A model generated the notes under the pieces. The model was not told where the DNA came from. It searched no databases and saw only the letters and a list, made by a program, of their open reading frames with translations. A DNA stretch of 64,000 bases from UBA6016 sp041915365 (GTDB lineage: Bacteria > Campylobacterota > Campylobacteria > Campylobacterales > UBA6016): NCBI GenBank assembly GCA_041915365.1, contig JAYSBP010000003.1, forward strand, positions 96,408 through 160,407, given 5' to 3'. Position numbers and translations under genes: made by a program. Positions 8,589-17,400 of the stretch are shown piece by piece. How positions within the stretch are numbered: the stretch's first letter is position 1; every line of letters starts with the position of its first letter.

Positions 8589-9554
8589 ATGGCAAAAGAT
8601 GATTTGATAGGTGGCTCCATCTGGGAGCAATACTCAAAAAAAGTAAGCGACAGAATGAACAACCCTATAAACAGGGGTGAGATAACGGAAGAAGAAGCGG
8701 CAGATATGGGTTGTAAGCTAGTCGTGGCAGACTACGGTGCTGAGTCTTGCGGTGATGCCGTAAGACTATACTGGGCGGTTGACCCTTATGATAATATCAT
8801 CAAAAAAAGTCAATTCAAGTCTTTTGGGTGCGGTACCGCAATAGCGAGCTCCGATATGATGGCCGAACTTTGCGTAGGAAAAACAGTTGATGAGGCTGTA
8901 AAAATCACAAATCTTGATGTTGAGTTTGCACTTAGAGACCATCCGGACGAGCCTGCGGTTCCACCTCAAAAAATGCACTGCTCGGTTATGGCCTATGACG
9001 TTATCAAAAAAGCGGCTTCAATCTACAAAGGTGTAGATATGGAGAGCTTCGAAGAAGAGACGATAGTATGCGAGTGCGCAAGGGTAAGCCTAAGAACGAT
9101 CAAAGAAGTAATCAAGCTAAACAACCTAAAAACGGTAGAAGAGATAACCGCCTACACAAAAGCCGGCGCATTTTGTAAGTCTTGTATTAAACCGGGCGGG
9201 CATGAAGATAGGGAGTATTACCTTGTAGACATACTTGCCGAAACAAGAGCGGAGATGGAAGGCGCGGCACAAACGCACGCTGTTAACACAGAAGACTTCA
9301 AATCAATGACAGTTGTTAAAAAGACCAAACTGATAGAAAAAACACTGGATGAGCACATCAGACCGATGCTTATAATGGACGGTGGCAATCTTGAACTTCT
9401 CGATATAAAAGATGAAGGCGAAGAAACTCAAGTATTCATAAGATATGTGGGCGCTTGCAACGGATGCGCAAGCTCTGGAACTGGAACACTATATGCGATC
9501 GAAGCGGTACTTAGACGTGAACTTGATGTAAATATAAGAGTTCTTCCGATTTAA
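8589..9554 (+). CDS. nifU: Fe-S cluster scaffold NifU (three-domain)
   Basis: Full-length 321-residue NifU. An N-terminal IscU-like scaffold has Cys54, Cys81 and Cys131. The central BFD-like [2Fe-2S] domain has Cys161, Cys163, Cys196 and Cys199. The C-terminal Nfu domain carries the C290-N-G-C293 motif. All expected ligands are present. It is co-transcribed with nifS just upstream and convergent with der. A GC-rich hairpin spans the shared 3' region but lacks a T tract. Confidence 0.97.
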   Translation: MAKDDLIGGSIWEQYSKKVSDRMNNPINRGEITEEEAADMGCKLVVADYGAESCGDAVRLYWAVDPYDNIIKKSQFKSFGCGTAIASSDMMAELCVGKTVDEAVKITNLDVEFALRDHPDEPAVPPQKMHCSVMAYDVIKKAASIYKGVDMESFEEETIVCECARVSLRTIKEVIKLNNLKTVEEITAYTKAGAFCKSCIKPGGHEDREYYLVDILAETRAEMEGAAQTHAVNTEDFKSMTVVKKTKLIEKTLDEHIRPMLIMDGGNLELLDIKDEGEETQVFIRYVGACNGCASSGTGTLYAIEAVLRRELDVNIRVLPI

Positions 9555-9577
9555 TTTTTTAGATATTACGGGGGCGA

Positions 9578-10972
9578 TTATTCGCCTCCACCATCCTCGT
9601 CCTCGTCTCTCTCCCCTCTTTTTCTGGCGTTGATAACAATAGGCGTACCCTCAAAATTAAACTGCTCTCTTAGTGTGTTTACAAGGTATCTTTTATAGCT
9701 AAAATGCAACGTAGGGATATTCATAACAAGCGATATTTTTGGCGGCTTCGTGGCGTATTGCGTCGCAAACTTGATTTTTACTATTCTGCCGTGGTCGCCC
9801 GGTAGCTTATGCTTTTCGCTTGCGAACTTAATAACGTCATTTAGTTTTCTAGTCGTAATTTTTTGGGAGTAGTTTTCGTACACCTCAATGATTTTGTCTA
9901 GTATCTTATGTACCCTCTTGCCACTAAGAGCGCTTACTGTAATTATCGGGGCAAAATCAAGAAATTTAAACTCATCTTTTATATCCTGAAGTATCTCTTC
10001 AGGCTCTCTTGTTATTTTATCCCATTTATTGAGGACTACGATTGCCCCAGTTTTATACTTATCGATAAAACCAGCGACCCTTTCATCTTGCTCGGTAAAC
10101 TCGGAGCTAGCATCTAGGACCAATATCGCTATATCAGCCGTGTCTAGTACCTTTTCGCTTCTATCAAGCGCCCATTTTTCGATACCTACTATCTTGCTTC
10201 GCTTTCTGATGCCAGCCGTATCGACAAAGGTAATGCTTCTATCGCTATACTCTATTGTCTCATCCACGGGGTCTATGGTAGTTCCGGCGACAGAGCTTAC
10301 TATCGAGCGGTTTGAGCCAGTTAGCGAATTTAGAAGTGAGCTTTTACCAACGTTAACACGCCCGATAATCGCCACCTTGATATCTTTTGATACCTCGGTC
10401 TCCATATCCTCTTCTTCGTCATCCAAGAAGTCCTCTAAGCTCTCATCTTCATCATCAATAGCGGACATATCATACACTTGAGGTGCCTCATCGAGATAGC
10501 CGTCTATCCATTCAAGCAGTTTTGAGATATTTCTGTTGTGTGAGACGGAGATAAGAAAGCTCGTCTTTGCACCAAACTCAAGAAACTGCCAGCCAGCTTC
10601 ATTTTCTTTATCGTTGTCTATTTTGTTGATTATCAACGCTAGTGGTTTGTTTAGTTTTTGTATCTGAAAAAATAGTCTTTTTTCCTCATCACTAGGAGCG
10701 CCTTTGCCATCGCATACAAATAGCAATATATCAGCCTCTTCGGCAGACTTTAGCGATTTTTCCTTTACTCTGTCGAATAGCTCATCCCTATCTTCGATAC
10801 CACCTGTATCCCAAAGCTCGGCTTCGCCCTTGTAAGTTCTAAATACACGCCTTTTTACATCTCTTGTAGTACCTGCAATGTCGCTTATTATTGCGTCACG
10901 ATACCCAAGAATTCTGTTAAAAAGCGAGCTTTTGCCAACGTTTGGCCTGCCTATTATCGCTATTTTTTTCAA
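9578..10972 (-). CDS. der: ribosome-assembly GTPase Der (EngA)
   Basis: Essential double-GTPase needed for 50S subunit maturation. Two G domains are visible: GRPNVGKSS at residues 8-16 with DIAGTTRD, DTGG and NKID, and GRVNVGKSS near residue 200 with SVAGTTIDP, DTAG and NKWD. An acidic linker (DDEDESLEDFLDDEEED) joins them, and a C-terminal KH-like domain ends in the basic/acidic tail KRGERDEDEDGGGE. The length of 464 residues is normal. A stretch of 40 bases separates it from the unknown gene upstream on the same strand. Confidence 0.97.
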   Translation of the reverse strand: MKKIAIIGRPNVGKSSLFNRILGYRDAIISDIAGTTRDVKRRVFRTYKGEAELWDTGGIEDRDELFDRVKEKSLKSAEEADILLFVCDGKGAPSDEEKRLFFQIQKLNKPLALIINKIDNDKENEAGWQFLEFGAKTSFLISVSHNRNISKLLEWIDGYLDEAPQVYDMSAIDDEDESLEDFLDDEEEDMETEVSKDIKVAIIGRVNVGKSSLLNSLTGSNRSIVSSVAGTTIDPVDETIEYSDRSITFVDTAGIRKRSKIVGIEKWALDRSEKVLDTADIAILVLDASSEFTEQDERVAGFIDKYKTGAIVVLNKWDKITREPEEILQDIKDEFKFLDFAPIITVSALSGKRVHKILDKIIEVYENYSQKITTRKLNDVIKFASEKHKLPGDHGRIVKIKFATQYATKPPKISLVMNIPTLHFSYKRYLVNTLREQFNFEGTPIVINARKRGERDEDEDGGGE

Positions 10973-11012
10973 ATTATTATCACTCGTTTTTTAATCGGAA
11001 TGATACAAAGTT

Positions 11013-11468
11013 TTAGATAACGGCTTCCAGTTTCTTCACGGCAGCGTCGCTAAAAGGCTCAGCGTGTAAAAACAAAAGACTTTTATCTTCGTCAAACAAA
11101 GCTATCGCAACCATATCTTCAGTTTTTAACTTTGCGGCGTTATAAAGCCTCTTTGCGCAATTACCGTAAACGGCAAATATTCTATCTTCTTTGTCTTCTG
11201 TAAAAAAGTTTTTTACGGCAGAGTCAAAATTGTGCCTAAACATATCATCTATAGAGCTTTTGAAAGCGATTATTTTATTTACTCTCACGGAGCCTTTTGA
11301 GAGTTTTTCAAGTTTTGCGGACCAAACTTTTGAGAAGTGCTTTGTGTTTTGATTTCTGTTAAATACGATAACAAACGCCGTCTTTTTACCGTTTTCGATG
11401 ACGGTTTTTAACGGTATCTCGCTTCCTGATTTATCGTGCGCTTTTAGTGATTCTATTAGCTTTTGCAT
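11013..11468 (-). CDS. hypothetical cytoplasmic protein upstream of der
   Basis: A 151-residue protein with no signal peptide or membrane segment and no family I recognise. It is rich in Lys, Phe and Ala, with alternating strands and helices that suggest a small alpha/beta fold (TAFVIVFNRN, RIFAVYGNCA, MVAIALFDEDKSLLFLHAEP). A good ribosome-binding site (AGGTG) precedes the ATG. It shares the strand with der, 40 bases away, and is probably co-transcribed with it. Confidence 0.7.
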   Translation of the reverse strand: MQKLIESLKAHDKSGSEIPLKTVIENGKKTAFVIVFNRNQNTKHFSKVWSAKLEKLSKGSVRVNKIIAFKSSIDDMFRHNFDSAVKNFFTEDKEDRIFAVYGNCAKRLYNAAKLKTEDMVAIALFDEDKSLLFLHAEPFSDAAVKKLEAVI

Positions 11469-11617
11469 TTGACACCTAAAATCTTAACAATTTGTATGGA
11501 AATTATAACAATTTGCTTACTTAAAATATAATTAAATTTTATGAGCCAAAAGAGTCTTAACAGGGTGGTAAAATTTGCTAAAATTACACAGAAAATTAAC
11601 CCATTACAGGCCTTTGA

Positions 11618-12289
11618 ATGAAAATAAAACTTTTGTTAATGGAAGATGAAGTTCAGCTGAGCGAAATTATTGCGGAATACTTGGAGGAAAACGGGTGTGA
11701 TGTCGTCGTAGCCTCTGACGGTCAAGAGGCTATGGATAAGCTATATGAAGAGACATTTGATATTTTACTCCTAGATGTCAAAGTGCCATATATGAACGGG
11801 TTTGACTTGCTATCAAAGATAAGAAAAGACGGTAATGAAACACCTGCGATATTTATCACGTCATTAAATAGTATGGACGACTTGTCCAAGGCATTTGAAT
11901 CAGGATGCGACGACTATCTTAAAAAACCGTTTGAGCTAAAAGAGCTGCTGCTTCGCATAAAAACAATATCCAAAAGGGCATTCTTCCATAAAGCTGACGA
12001 AAAAATAGAGCTCGGCGGCGGTGTTCTTTTTGATATTAGTTCAAGCAAAATCACAAAAGATGGTATAACTGTCACTTTATCAAAAAAAGAGAGCCTCATA
12101 CTCAAACTACTTGTTAAAAATAGAGGAAGGATAGTAACTCCTCAAATGATATTTGAAAATGCGTGGGATTATGAGGACGAACCTAGCGAGATGAGTCTAA
12201 GAACATATATCAAAAACATACGAAAAATAATAGGTAAAGAACTTATAGAAAACGCCCGTGGACAAGGATATATGATTGTTACAGGTTGA
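11618..12289 (+). CDS. dccR: OmpR-family response regulator DccR
   Basis: 223 residues: receiver domain with acidic pocket E9/D10 and phosphoacceptor D53 (LLLDVKVPY), then a winged-helix DNA-binding domain (about 130-223, ending ENARGQGYMIV). The kinase gene overlaps its 3' end by 14 bases. I name it DccR because the promoter just past the kinase holds a TTCAC-N6-TTCAC tandem, the box I recall for the C. jejuni DccR regulon, where DccRS acts in late growth and colonisation. The pathway signal is unknown. The start ATG has only a weak ribosome-binding site. Confidence 0.85.
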   Translation: MKIKLLLMEDEVQLSEIIAEYLEENGCDVVVASDGQEAMDKLYEETFDILLLDVKVPYMNGFDLLSKIRKDGNETPAIFITSLNSMDDLSKAFESGCDDYLKKPFELKELLLRIKTISKRAFFHKADEKIELGGGVLFDISSSKITKDGITVTLSKKESLILKLLVKNRGRIVTPQMIFENAWDYEDEPSEMSLRTYIKNIRKIIGKELIENARGQGYMIVTG

Positions 12290-13439
12290 AAAAAAGTCCT
12301 TTATCCAGTTCGTACTATTATATGTTGTCTCCACCACCCTCTTTCTTGTCGCTATGTCGATTGTCTATTACAACTACCAAGAGAGTATCTTCTTAGAAAA
12401 CAAACGAACATCAATGCAAATTTACTCCGAAAAAGTTGTAAATTCTATATATGACCTCAAAAGAGCAGAGGAGATAGAGCTTTACTATGCCGAGGACAAA
12501 AGATTTGGCGTAGCATTGTTTGATAACAAAAAAAAGCAGGTTTTTTCAACATTTGGAGCAAAGGTAAATTTCAAAAAAAACTTTTACAACAAAGACGGCT
12601 ATCTGTATTTTGTGGACAAAATAGAGCTTGAGCATCTAAACGTAAAATATCTCATCATAAGAGGGCAAGATATATCTCCGGAGCTGGAGGCCGTCAAGAC
12701 ACATCTTTATGTCATTATGTCGGCATCTTGCGTATTTGTGTTTGTCCTTGCCTACTTTTTGTCAAAAATGTTTTTGCGCCCGATAAGAAACTATATCTCT
12801 AAGCTAGATGACTTCATTAAGGATACTACCCACGAACTCAACACCCCTCTTGCCGCCATCACCATGAGTATCGAAACAATAGACAAAGTAGCTCTAGACC
12901 CAAAAACGCTCAAAAAAATTGTCAGGATTGACAACGCCGCAAAAACAATCTCCAGTCTTTATCAAGATTTGAGCTTTATGGCAATATACGGCAAAAAACC
13001 AAACAAAGACGAAGTAGTCGAATTAAACAAAATGGTGTTGGAGAGGATAGAATACTTCGAGCCGCTCGCAGATGTAAAAAATATTAAGTTTGAAGCCACG
13101 CTTAATGAATCAAAGATATATATAGACAAAAACAAGCTAAGGATACTAATAGATAACCTTATCTCGAACGCCATTAAATACAACAAAAATAGCGGCAAAA
13201 TAAAAATCTACACCGCAATGGGAGAATTGATAGTAGAAGATGAGGGCAAGGGGATACCAAAAGAAAAGCTAAAAGATATTTTTGCGAGATACTCAAGATT
13301 CGACGATGCAAGCGGCGGTTTTGGCATAGGGCTAAACATAGTAAAAATGATATGTGCGGAATATAAAATACTTATATTTGTAGACTCAGAGTTGGCTCGT
13401 GGGACAAGATTTGAACTAAAATGGAATTTTGTCAATTAA
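12276..13439 (+). CDS. dccS: sensor histidine kinase DccS
   Basis: 387 residues: transmembrane helix 1 (about 11-32), a roughly 110-residue periplasmic sensor region, helix 2 (about 143-165), the phosphoacceptor H186 in DTTHELNTPL, and a HATPase domain with N box (NLISNAIKYN), G1 (DEGKGIP) and G2 (GFGIGLNI). No HAMP domain is evident between helix 2 and the His. The only plausible start is TTG at 12276, with AAGGAT 5-6 bases upstream, inside the end of dccR. It is paired with DccR. Confidence 0.85.
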   Translation: MLQVEKKSFIQFVLLYVVSTTLFLVAMSIVYYNYQESIFLENKRTSMQIYSEKVVNSIYDLKRAEEIELYYAEDKRFGVALFDNKKKQVFSTFGAKVNFKKNFYNKDGYLYFVDKIELEHLNVKYLIIRGQDISPELEAVKTHLYVIMSASCVFVFVLAYFLSKMFLRPIRNYISKLDDFIKDTTHELNTPLAAITMSIETIDKVALDPKTLKKIVRIDNAAKTISSLYQDLSFMAIYGKKPNKDEVVELNKMVLERIEYFEPLADVKNIKFEATLNESKIYIDKNKLRILIDNLISNAIKYNKNSGKIKIYTAMGELIVEDEGKGIPKEKLKDIFARYSRFDDASGGFGIGLNIVKMICAEYKILIFVDSELARGTRFELKWNFVN

Positions 13440-13450
13440 ATGAAATAATT

Positions 13451-13468
13451 TTTCACTCTTTTTTCACA
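13451..13468 (+). promoter_or_regulatory. DccR box (tandem TTCAC repeat)
   Basis: The sequence reads t-TTCAC-N6-TTCAC-a: two direct TTCAC repeats 11 bases apart, one helical turn, as expected for a dimer of an OmpR-type regulator. The tandem ends 11 bases before a TATAAT box and therefore takes the place of the -35 region, typical of activator-dependent promoters. Confidence 0.8.
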
Positions 13469-13478
13469 CATCATCTCA

Positions 13479-13484
13479 TATAAT
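13479..13484 (+). promoter_or_regulatory. -10 box of the DccR-controlled promoter
   Basis: A perfect TATAAT lies 47 bases before the ATG of the small secreted peptide gene. No recognisable -35 element exists apart from the DccR box. Confidence 0.75.
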
Positions 13485-13531
13485 TTTCCCGCTAAGCCGA
13501 AAAGGCGGCATAAAATTCTAAGGGGTTCTCA

Positions 13532-13669
13532 ATGAAAAAAGTTCTTGCTATACTAGTTGTTCTTGGTCTATCTTCTGTTGCTTTCGCTTCTGACGCTAAC
13601 AAAACAGAAAAAAAAGCTGAAAAAAAAGCTGAAAAAAAAGCAAAAAAAGAAGCTAACAAAACTAAATAA
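13532..13669 (+). CDS. small Lys-rich secreted peptide, probable DccR target
   Basis: A 45-residue gene with its own promoter, a ribosome-binding site (AAGGGGTT) and a strong terminator. The product has a clean signal peptide (KKVLAILVVLGLSSVAFA) and a mature part of about 26 residues made almost only of Lys, Ala, Glu, Asn and Thr, containing the repeat EKKAEKKAEKKA. That composition suggests an extended or helical, very hydrophilic periplasmic peptide. Its function is unknown. Position directly behind dccRS and below a DccR box suggests it belongs to that regulon. Confidence 0.8.
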   Translation: MKKVLAILVVLGLSSVAFASDANKTEKKAEKKAEKKAKKEANKTK

Positions 13670-13678
13670 GTTTTGTCC

Positions 13679-13704
13679 GAGCGGGACTTCGGTCTCGCTT
13701 TTAC
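13679..13704 (+). terminator. Rho-independent terminator with UUCG loop
   Basis: An 8-bp stem (AGCGGGAC / GTCTCGCT, one G-T pair) closed by a TTCG tetraloop and followed by TTTTA. It sits 10 bases after the stop of the small peptide gene. Confidence 0.9.
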
Positions 13705-13857
13705 CTCACAACCCCGCCAACCGATCACACACCCGCCAAAATCAAACACAAAACCCGCACTCAAAAGCATCTTTTAGCTAAAATCAATACAAAATTACAA
13801 AAAACAGGTAAAGCTCGCACTAGGCGATGTTTTCTTGAAAACACCAAAAGGTATTAG

Positions 13858-16374
13858 ATGAACGATTTGTTTGAAGCAAACGAAGACATAGTAGAAACCT
13901 CCATTGAAGAATCGGTAAAATCAAGCTACCTTGACTACTCAATGAGCGTCATTGTCGGGCGTGCCTTGCCAGACGCTAGAGACGGTTTAAAGCCGGTACA
14001 CAGAAGAATACTCTTTGCTATGAACGAGCTATCCCTAAGTGCCCGTTCAGCCTACAAAAAATCGGCGCGTATCGTGGGTGACGTAATAGGTAAATACCAC
14101 CCACACGGTGACACTTCAGTATATGACGCACTCGTACGTATGGCGCAAGACTTCTCCATGAGAGCCCCGCTCGTCGACGGACAAGGAAACTTTGGCTCAG
14201 TCGACGGCGACAACGCTGCAGCAATGAGGTATACGGAAGCTAGAATGACCTCTCTAGCCGAAGAGCTACTAAAAGACATCGACAAAGATACTGTTGATTT
14301 TGTAGCAAACTACGACGGTAGTATGGATGAACCGTCAGTTCTTCCAAGCCGCCTTCCAAACCTACTTCTTAATGGTTCTAGCGGTATTGCGGTCGGTATG
14401 GCCACAAATATTCCACCACACAACTTAAATGAGCTTGTAGATGCGCTTGTTTATCTAATTGAAAACAAAGATGCGACCCTAGAAGAGATAATGGAATTTA
14501 TAAAAGGTCCCGACTTCCCGACCGGCGGAACCATATTTGGAACCAAGGGAATACTTGAGGCTTTCCGTACAGGGCGAGGTAGGGTAAGACTTAGAGGCAA
14601 AACCCACATAGAAAAAAAACAAAACAAAGAAATTATCGTAATAGACGAACTTCCATATCAAGTAAATAAATCAAAACTAGTAGAAGACATTGCGGAACTT
14701 TCAAAAGAAAAAGTAGTTGAAGGCATCTCAGAAGTTAGAGATGAGTCTGACAGAGACGGTATGAGGGTTGTTATTGAGCTCAAAAAAGACGCGATGGCAG
14801 AGATAGTTCTAAACAATCTATATAAGCACACGCAACTTTCTACCACGTTTGGCGTTATAATGCTTGCCATCGTAAACAAAGAACCAAAAGTCTTCACGTT
14901 AATAGAGCTTTTAAATCTATTCTTAGGTCACAGAAAAACAATAGTTATTAGAAGAACGATATTTGAACTTCAAAAAGCAAAAGACAGAGCACATATCCTA
15001 GAGGGTCTAAGAATCGCTCTTGACAATATAGATGAAATAGTCGCCCTAATCCGTGCCTCAAAAGACCCGCAAACGGCAAAAGAAGGGTTGATGGGTAGAT
15101 TCTCACTTAGCGAGATTCAAGCTCAAGCAATTCTCGACATGAGACTCCAAAGACTAACTGGTCTTGAGAGAGATAAGATAGAAAACGAATACGCAGAGTT
15201 AATGAAAGAAATAGAAAGACTCACTGCGATATTAAAAAGCGAAGACCTCCTAAACGATGTCATAAAAACAGAGTTAGTCGAAATAAGAGAAAGATACAAC
15301 CAGCCAAGACGTACGGAAATTACAGAAGATTATGAAGATATAGATGTTGAGGATTTGATACCTAACGAGCCTATGGTTGTAACTATGACACACAGGGGCT
15401 ACATTAAGCGCGTAAATCTCAAATCTTACGAAAGACAAAACAGAGGCGGCAAGGGCAAAGTCGCCGTGACTACATACGAAGATGACTTTATAGAGAGCTT
15501 CTTTGTTTGTAATACACATGATACACTAATGTTTGTCACAAACAGAGGACAGCTGTACTGGCTAAAAGTATACAAAATTCCTGAGGCAGGCAGAACGGCA
15601 AAAGGCAAGGCGGTGGTAAATCTCCTAAACCTACAGCCTAACGAGCAGATAAAGGCTGTTATCTCCACAACAGACTTTAACGAAGAAAAATCGCTGGCGT
15701 TCTTTACCAAAAACGGCATCATCAAGAGAACAAACCTAAGTGAATTCTCAAATGTTAGAAATGTTGGTATTAGGGCGATTACGCTTGATGACGATGATGA
15801 ACTTGTGACTGCGTTTATCGTTGACAATGAACACAAAGAGTTCTTTATACTAACCAAAAAGGGCATGTGTATCCGTTTTGACATCAGAGCCGACATAGAA
15901 GGAAAAGGTGGTGTAAGAGAACTTGGGCGTACTGCGAGGGGTGTGACGGCTATTAGATTCAAAGTCGGTGAAGATTATGTCGTTGGCGCAAACGCACTAA
16001 AAAATGAAAATGAAGAGATATTAACCGTCAGCGAAAGAGGATTTGGCAAGCGAACAGAGGCCAATGAGTACAGGCACCAATCTAGAGGTGGCAAAGGTGT
16101 AATAGCCATGAAAATCACCTCAAAAACAGGAGATATGGTTGGAGCGCTAATAGCCGACGAAGAGATGGATATGATGGCGTTAACGTCGAGCGGTAAAATG
16201 ATACGAGTCGACATGCAAACAATCAGACAAACAGGTAGAAATGCAAGTGGTGTCATGATAGTAAGAGTCGATGAGAATGATGTCGTAGTCGACATAGCTA
16301 GATGTCCAAAAGAGGAGCCTGAAGAGCAAGGACTTGATGATGAAAACTCAGATAGTTCCGGAGAGCTAGTTTAA
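13858..16374 (+). CDS. gyrA: DNA gyrase subunit A
   Basis: 838-residue type II topoisomerase subunit that cuts and rejoins DNA. The catalytic tyrosine is Y125 (AAMRYTEARM). The quinolone-determining region reads HPHGDTSVYD, with T86 and D90 in the same numbering as Campylobacter, i.e. the unmutated state. The C-terminal beta-pinwheel carries a GyrA-box-like segment (QNRGGKG). An acidic tail ends it. The 188-base region upstream holds a terminator, C-rich CCCGCCAA repeats and a TAAAAT-type -10 candidate. Confidence 0.98.
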   Translation: MNDLFEANEDIVETSIEESVKSSYLDYSMSVIVGRALPDARDGLKPVHRRILFAMNELSLSARSAYKKSARIVGDVIGKYHPHGDTSVYDALVRMAQDFSMRAPLVDGQGNFGSVDGDNAAAMRYTEARMTSLAEELLKDIDKDTVDFVANYDGSMDEPSVLPSRLPNLLLNGSSGIAVGMATNIPPHNLNELVDALVYLIENKDATLEEIMEFIKGPDFPTGGTIFGTKGILEAFRTGRGRVRLRGKTHIEKKQNKEIIVIDELPYQVNKSKLVEDIAELSKEKVVEGISEVRDESDRDGMRVVIELKKDAMAEIVLNNLYKHTQLSTTFGVIMLAIVNKEPKVFTLIELLNLFLGHRKTIVIRRTIFELQKAKDRAHILEGLRIALDNIDEIVALIRASKDPQTAKEGLMGRFSLSEIQAQAILDMRLQRLTGLERDKIENEYAELMKEIERLTAILKSEDLLNDVIKTELVEIRERYNQPRRTEITEDYEDIDVEDLIPNEPMVVTMTHRGYIKRVNLKSYERQNRGGKGKVAVTTYEDDFIESFFVCNTHDTLMFVTNRGQLYWLKVYKIPEAGRTAKGKAVVNLLNLQPNEQIKAVISTTDFNEEKSLAFFTKNGIIKRTNLSEFSNVRNVGIRAITLDDDDELVTAFIVDNEHKEFFILTKKGMCIRFDIRADIEGKGGVRELGRTARGVTAIRFKVGEDYVVGANALKNENEEILTVSERGFGKRTEANEYRHQSRGGKGVIAMKITSKTGDMVGALIADEEMDMMALTSSGKMIRVDMQTIRQTGRNASGVMIVRVDENDVVVDIARCPKEEPEEQGLDDENSDSSGELV

Positions 16375-16404
16375 AGTTTTAAAACTATGGACGATATTGG
16401 AAAA

Positions 16405-16578
16405 ATGAAAAAACATAACATTCTAAAACTGGCGTCTTTTCTCGTGGTTATTGGAATATTTTTTGCTGGTTGCTCTTTTAAAGCGGAAATAGACAGTAGA
16501 CTTGTAGCCGGTAGCTCATACGGCGGCGGCTCTGCATATACTCCGGTTTTGGACGGTTGCGCAAATGAAAGTAGATAG
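16405..16578 (+). CDS. small lipoprotein between gyrA and flgR
   Basis: 57 residues from the internal ATG, which puts the charged MKKHNILK at the N-terminus of a lipoprotein signal peptide with lipobox FAGC. The mature part is about 38 residues and ends with a Gly/Ser-rich stretch (GSSYGGGSAYTPV). An upstream in-frame ATG at 16387 would add six residues that do not fit a signal peptide. I recognise no family. Its 3' end lies 10 bases before the next gene. Confidence 0.7.
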   Translation: MKKHNILKLASFLVVIGIFFAGCSFKAEIDSRLVAGSSYGGGSAYTPVLDGCANESR

Positions 16579-16588
16579 AGGTGTATTT

Positions 16589-16840
16589 ATGAAAAAAAGT
16601 TATTTTTTGCCGTTTGCCTGTAGTATGGCGTTGCTCGCCGGATGTGCCTCGAAAAATGAGTCAGTCAGCGCAAAGCAAGAGCTAAACGAAACTCAAAAAG
16701 AAGCCAACAGCACAAAAAAAGCTGAGACAAAAAAGAGTGAAGTCAATAAGACAATCAAACGGACAAACATAACGGTAAACAACTTCTCAGACTGCCCAAT
16801 GTCTGCGCCTAGTGAATACAAAACCATTCCTTACGAATAA
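16589..16840 (+). CDS. small Lys/Thr-rich lipoprotein
   Basis: 83 residues starting at the ATG preceded by AGAGGTG. The signal peptide ends in the lipobox LLAGC. The mature chain is rich in Lys, Glu, Asn and Thr (EANSTKKAETKKSEVNKT) and ends with a segment containing a second Cys (NFSDCPMSAPSEYKTIPYE). No family is recognised. It lies between the first small lipoprotein and the LPP20-type gene, all on one strand with gaps of 10 and 15 bases. Confidence 0.7.
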   Translation: MKKSYFLPFACSMALLAGCASKNESVSAKQELNETQKEANSTKKAETKKSEVNKTIKRTNITVNNFSDCPMSAPSEYKTIPYE

Positions 16841-16855
16841 AAATAAAGGATAACC

Positions 16856-17302
16856 ATGAAGAAAGCGCTTTTAATATCTGCATTTTTTGTTGCTTCACTT
16901 TTTGCAAGTACTGCAGAAGCAACGACGGAGAACGTAGTAGTTGAAGAAAAAAATGTAGTTTTAAATAACAACAACGTCATAACACTATCGGTAATAGGTC
17001 AAGGTGTGGCGCCTGAACACACTATATCGGCGAGTCAATCTCTAACATTGGCAAAAAAAGCGGCAAAAGCTGACGCTCTTGCGCAGTTGGCGGAAAAACT
17101 GAACGGCGTAAAAGTAGAAGGGTATGACCTTGTAAAAAATATGGTCGTTCAAAGATCGCAGGTAAAAACATGTGTTTCTTCAATGATTAGACACGCAAAT
17201 ATCGTGGAGACAAAATGCAAAGGCGACCTGTGCGAAGTCGAAATGGAGCTTAAAGTCGTCGGCAACAAATGGTACCCAGAACTAGCGTCTGCTTACAAAT
17301 AA
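16856..17302 (+). CDS. LPP20-family secreted protein, FlgP-like by position
   Basis: 148 residues with a signal peptide (MKKALLISAFFVASLFA) and an LPP20-type domain (VIGQGVAPEHTISASQ, AKKAAKADALAQLAEKLNGVKV, ending VVGNKWYPELASAY). FlgP, an LPP20-family outer-membrane protein needed for motility, occupies the slot between gyrA and flgR in C. jejuni, so this is a FlgP candidate. Unlike typical LPP20 lipoproteins it has no lipobox cysteine; the only cysteines are in the mature domain (C103-type pair and KCKGDLC). A good ribosome-binding site (AAAGGAT) is present. FlgQ is not seen next to it. Confidence 0.75.
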   Translation: MKKALLISAFFVASLFASTAEATTENVVVEEKNVVLNNNNVITLSVIGQGVAPEHTISASQSLTLAKKAAKADALAQLAEKLNGVKVEGYDLVKNMVVQRSQVKTCVSSMIRHANIVETKCKGDLCEVEMELKVVGNKWYPELASAYK

Positions 17303-17400
17303 TATCTCTCTCCCTCTTCGGAGGGGACTACTATTTTACATACTCACTAACATCCAAAAACATAGTCGCCAGCTCTGAAAAGTTGCAAATCAGCAAAAAA

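Noticed and set aside
7390..9554. nifS-nifU as evidence of nitrogen fixation
   Set aside because: In Campylobacterota this pair is the general Fe-S assembly system and no nitrogenase genes are present here.
9570..9590. GC-rich hairpin at the nifU/der junction as terminator
   Set aside because: An 8-bp stem is present but neither strand has a following T tract.
11541..11621. A 26-codon frame ending in an ATGA overlap with dccR, possible leader peptide
   Set aside because: No ribosome-binding site before its ATG, composition typical of noncoding A/T-rich DNA, and the overlap can arise by chance.
13713..13739. Two CCCGCCAA repeats before gyrA as an operator
   Set aside because: Short C-rich repeats 19 bases apart, far from the likely -10; no regulator known to fit.
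13492..13770. Antisense frame covering the small Lys-rich peptide gene
   Set aside because: The plus strand has promoter, ribosome-binding site, signal peptide and terminator; the antisense frame has none of these.
17312..17332. CCCTC-TTCG-GAGGG hairpin, or GGAGGGG as ribosome-binding site for the gene before flgR
   Set aside because: Stem is only 5 bp and the T run is broken; no start codon in frame lies at a suitable distance behind GGAGGGG.
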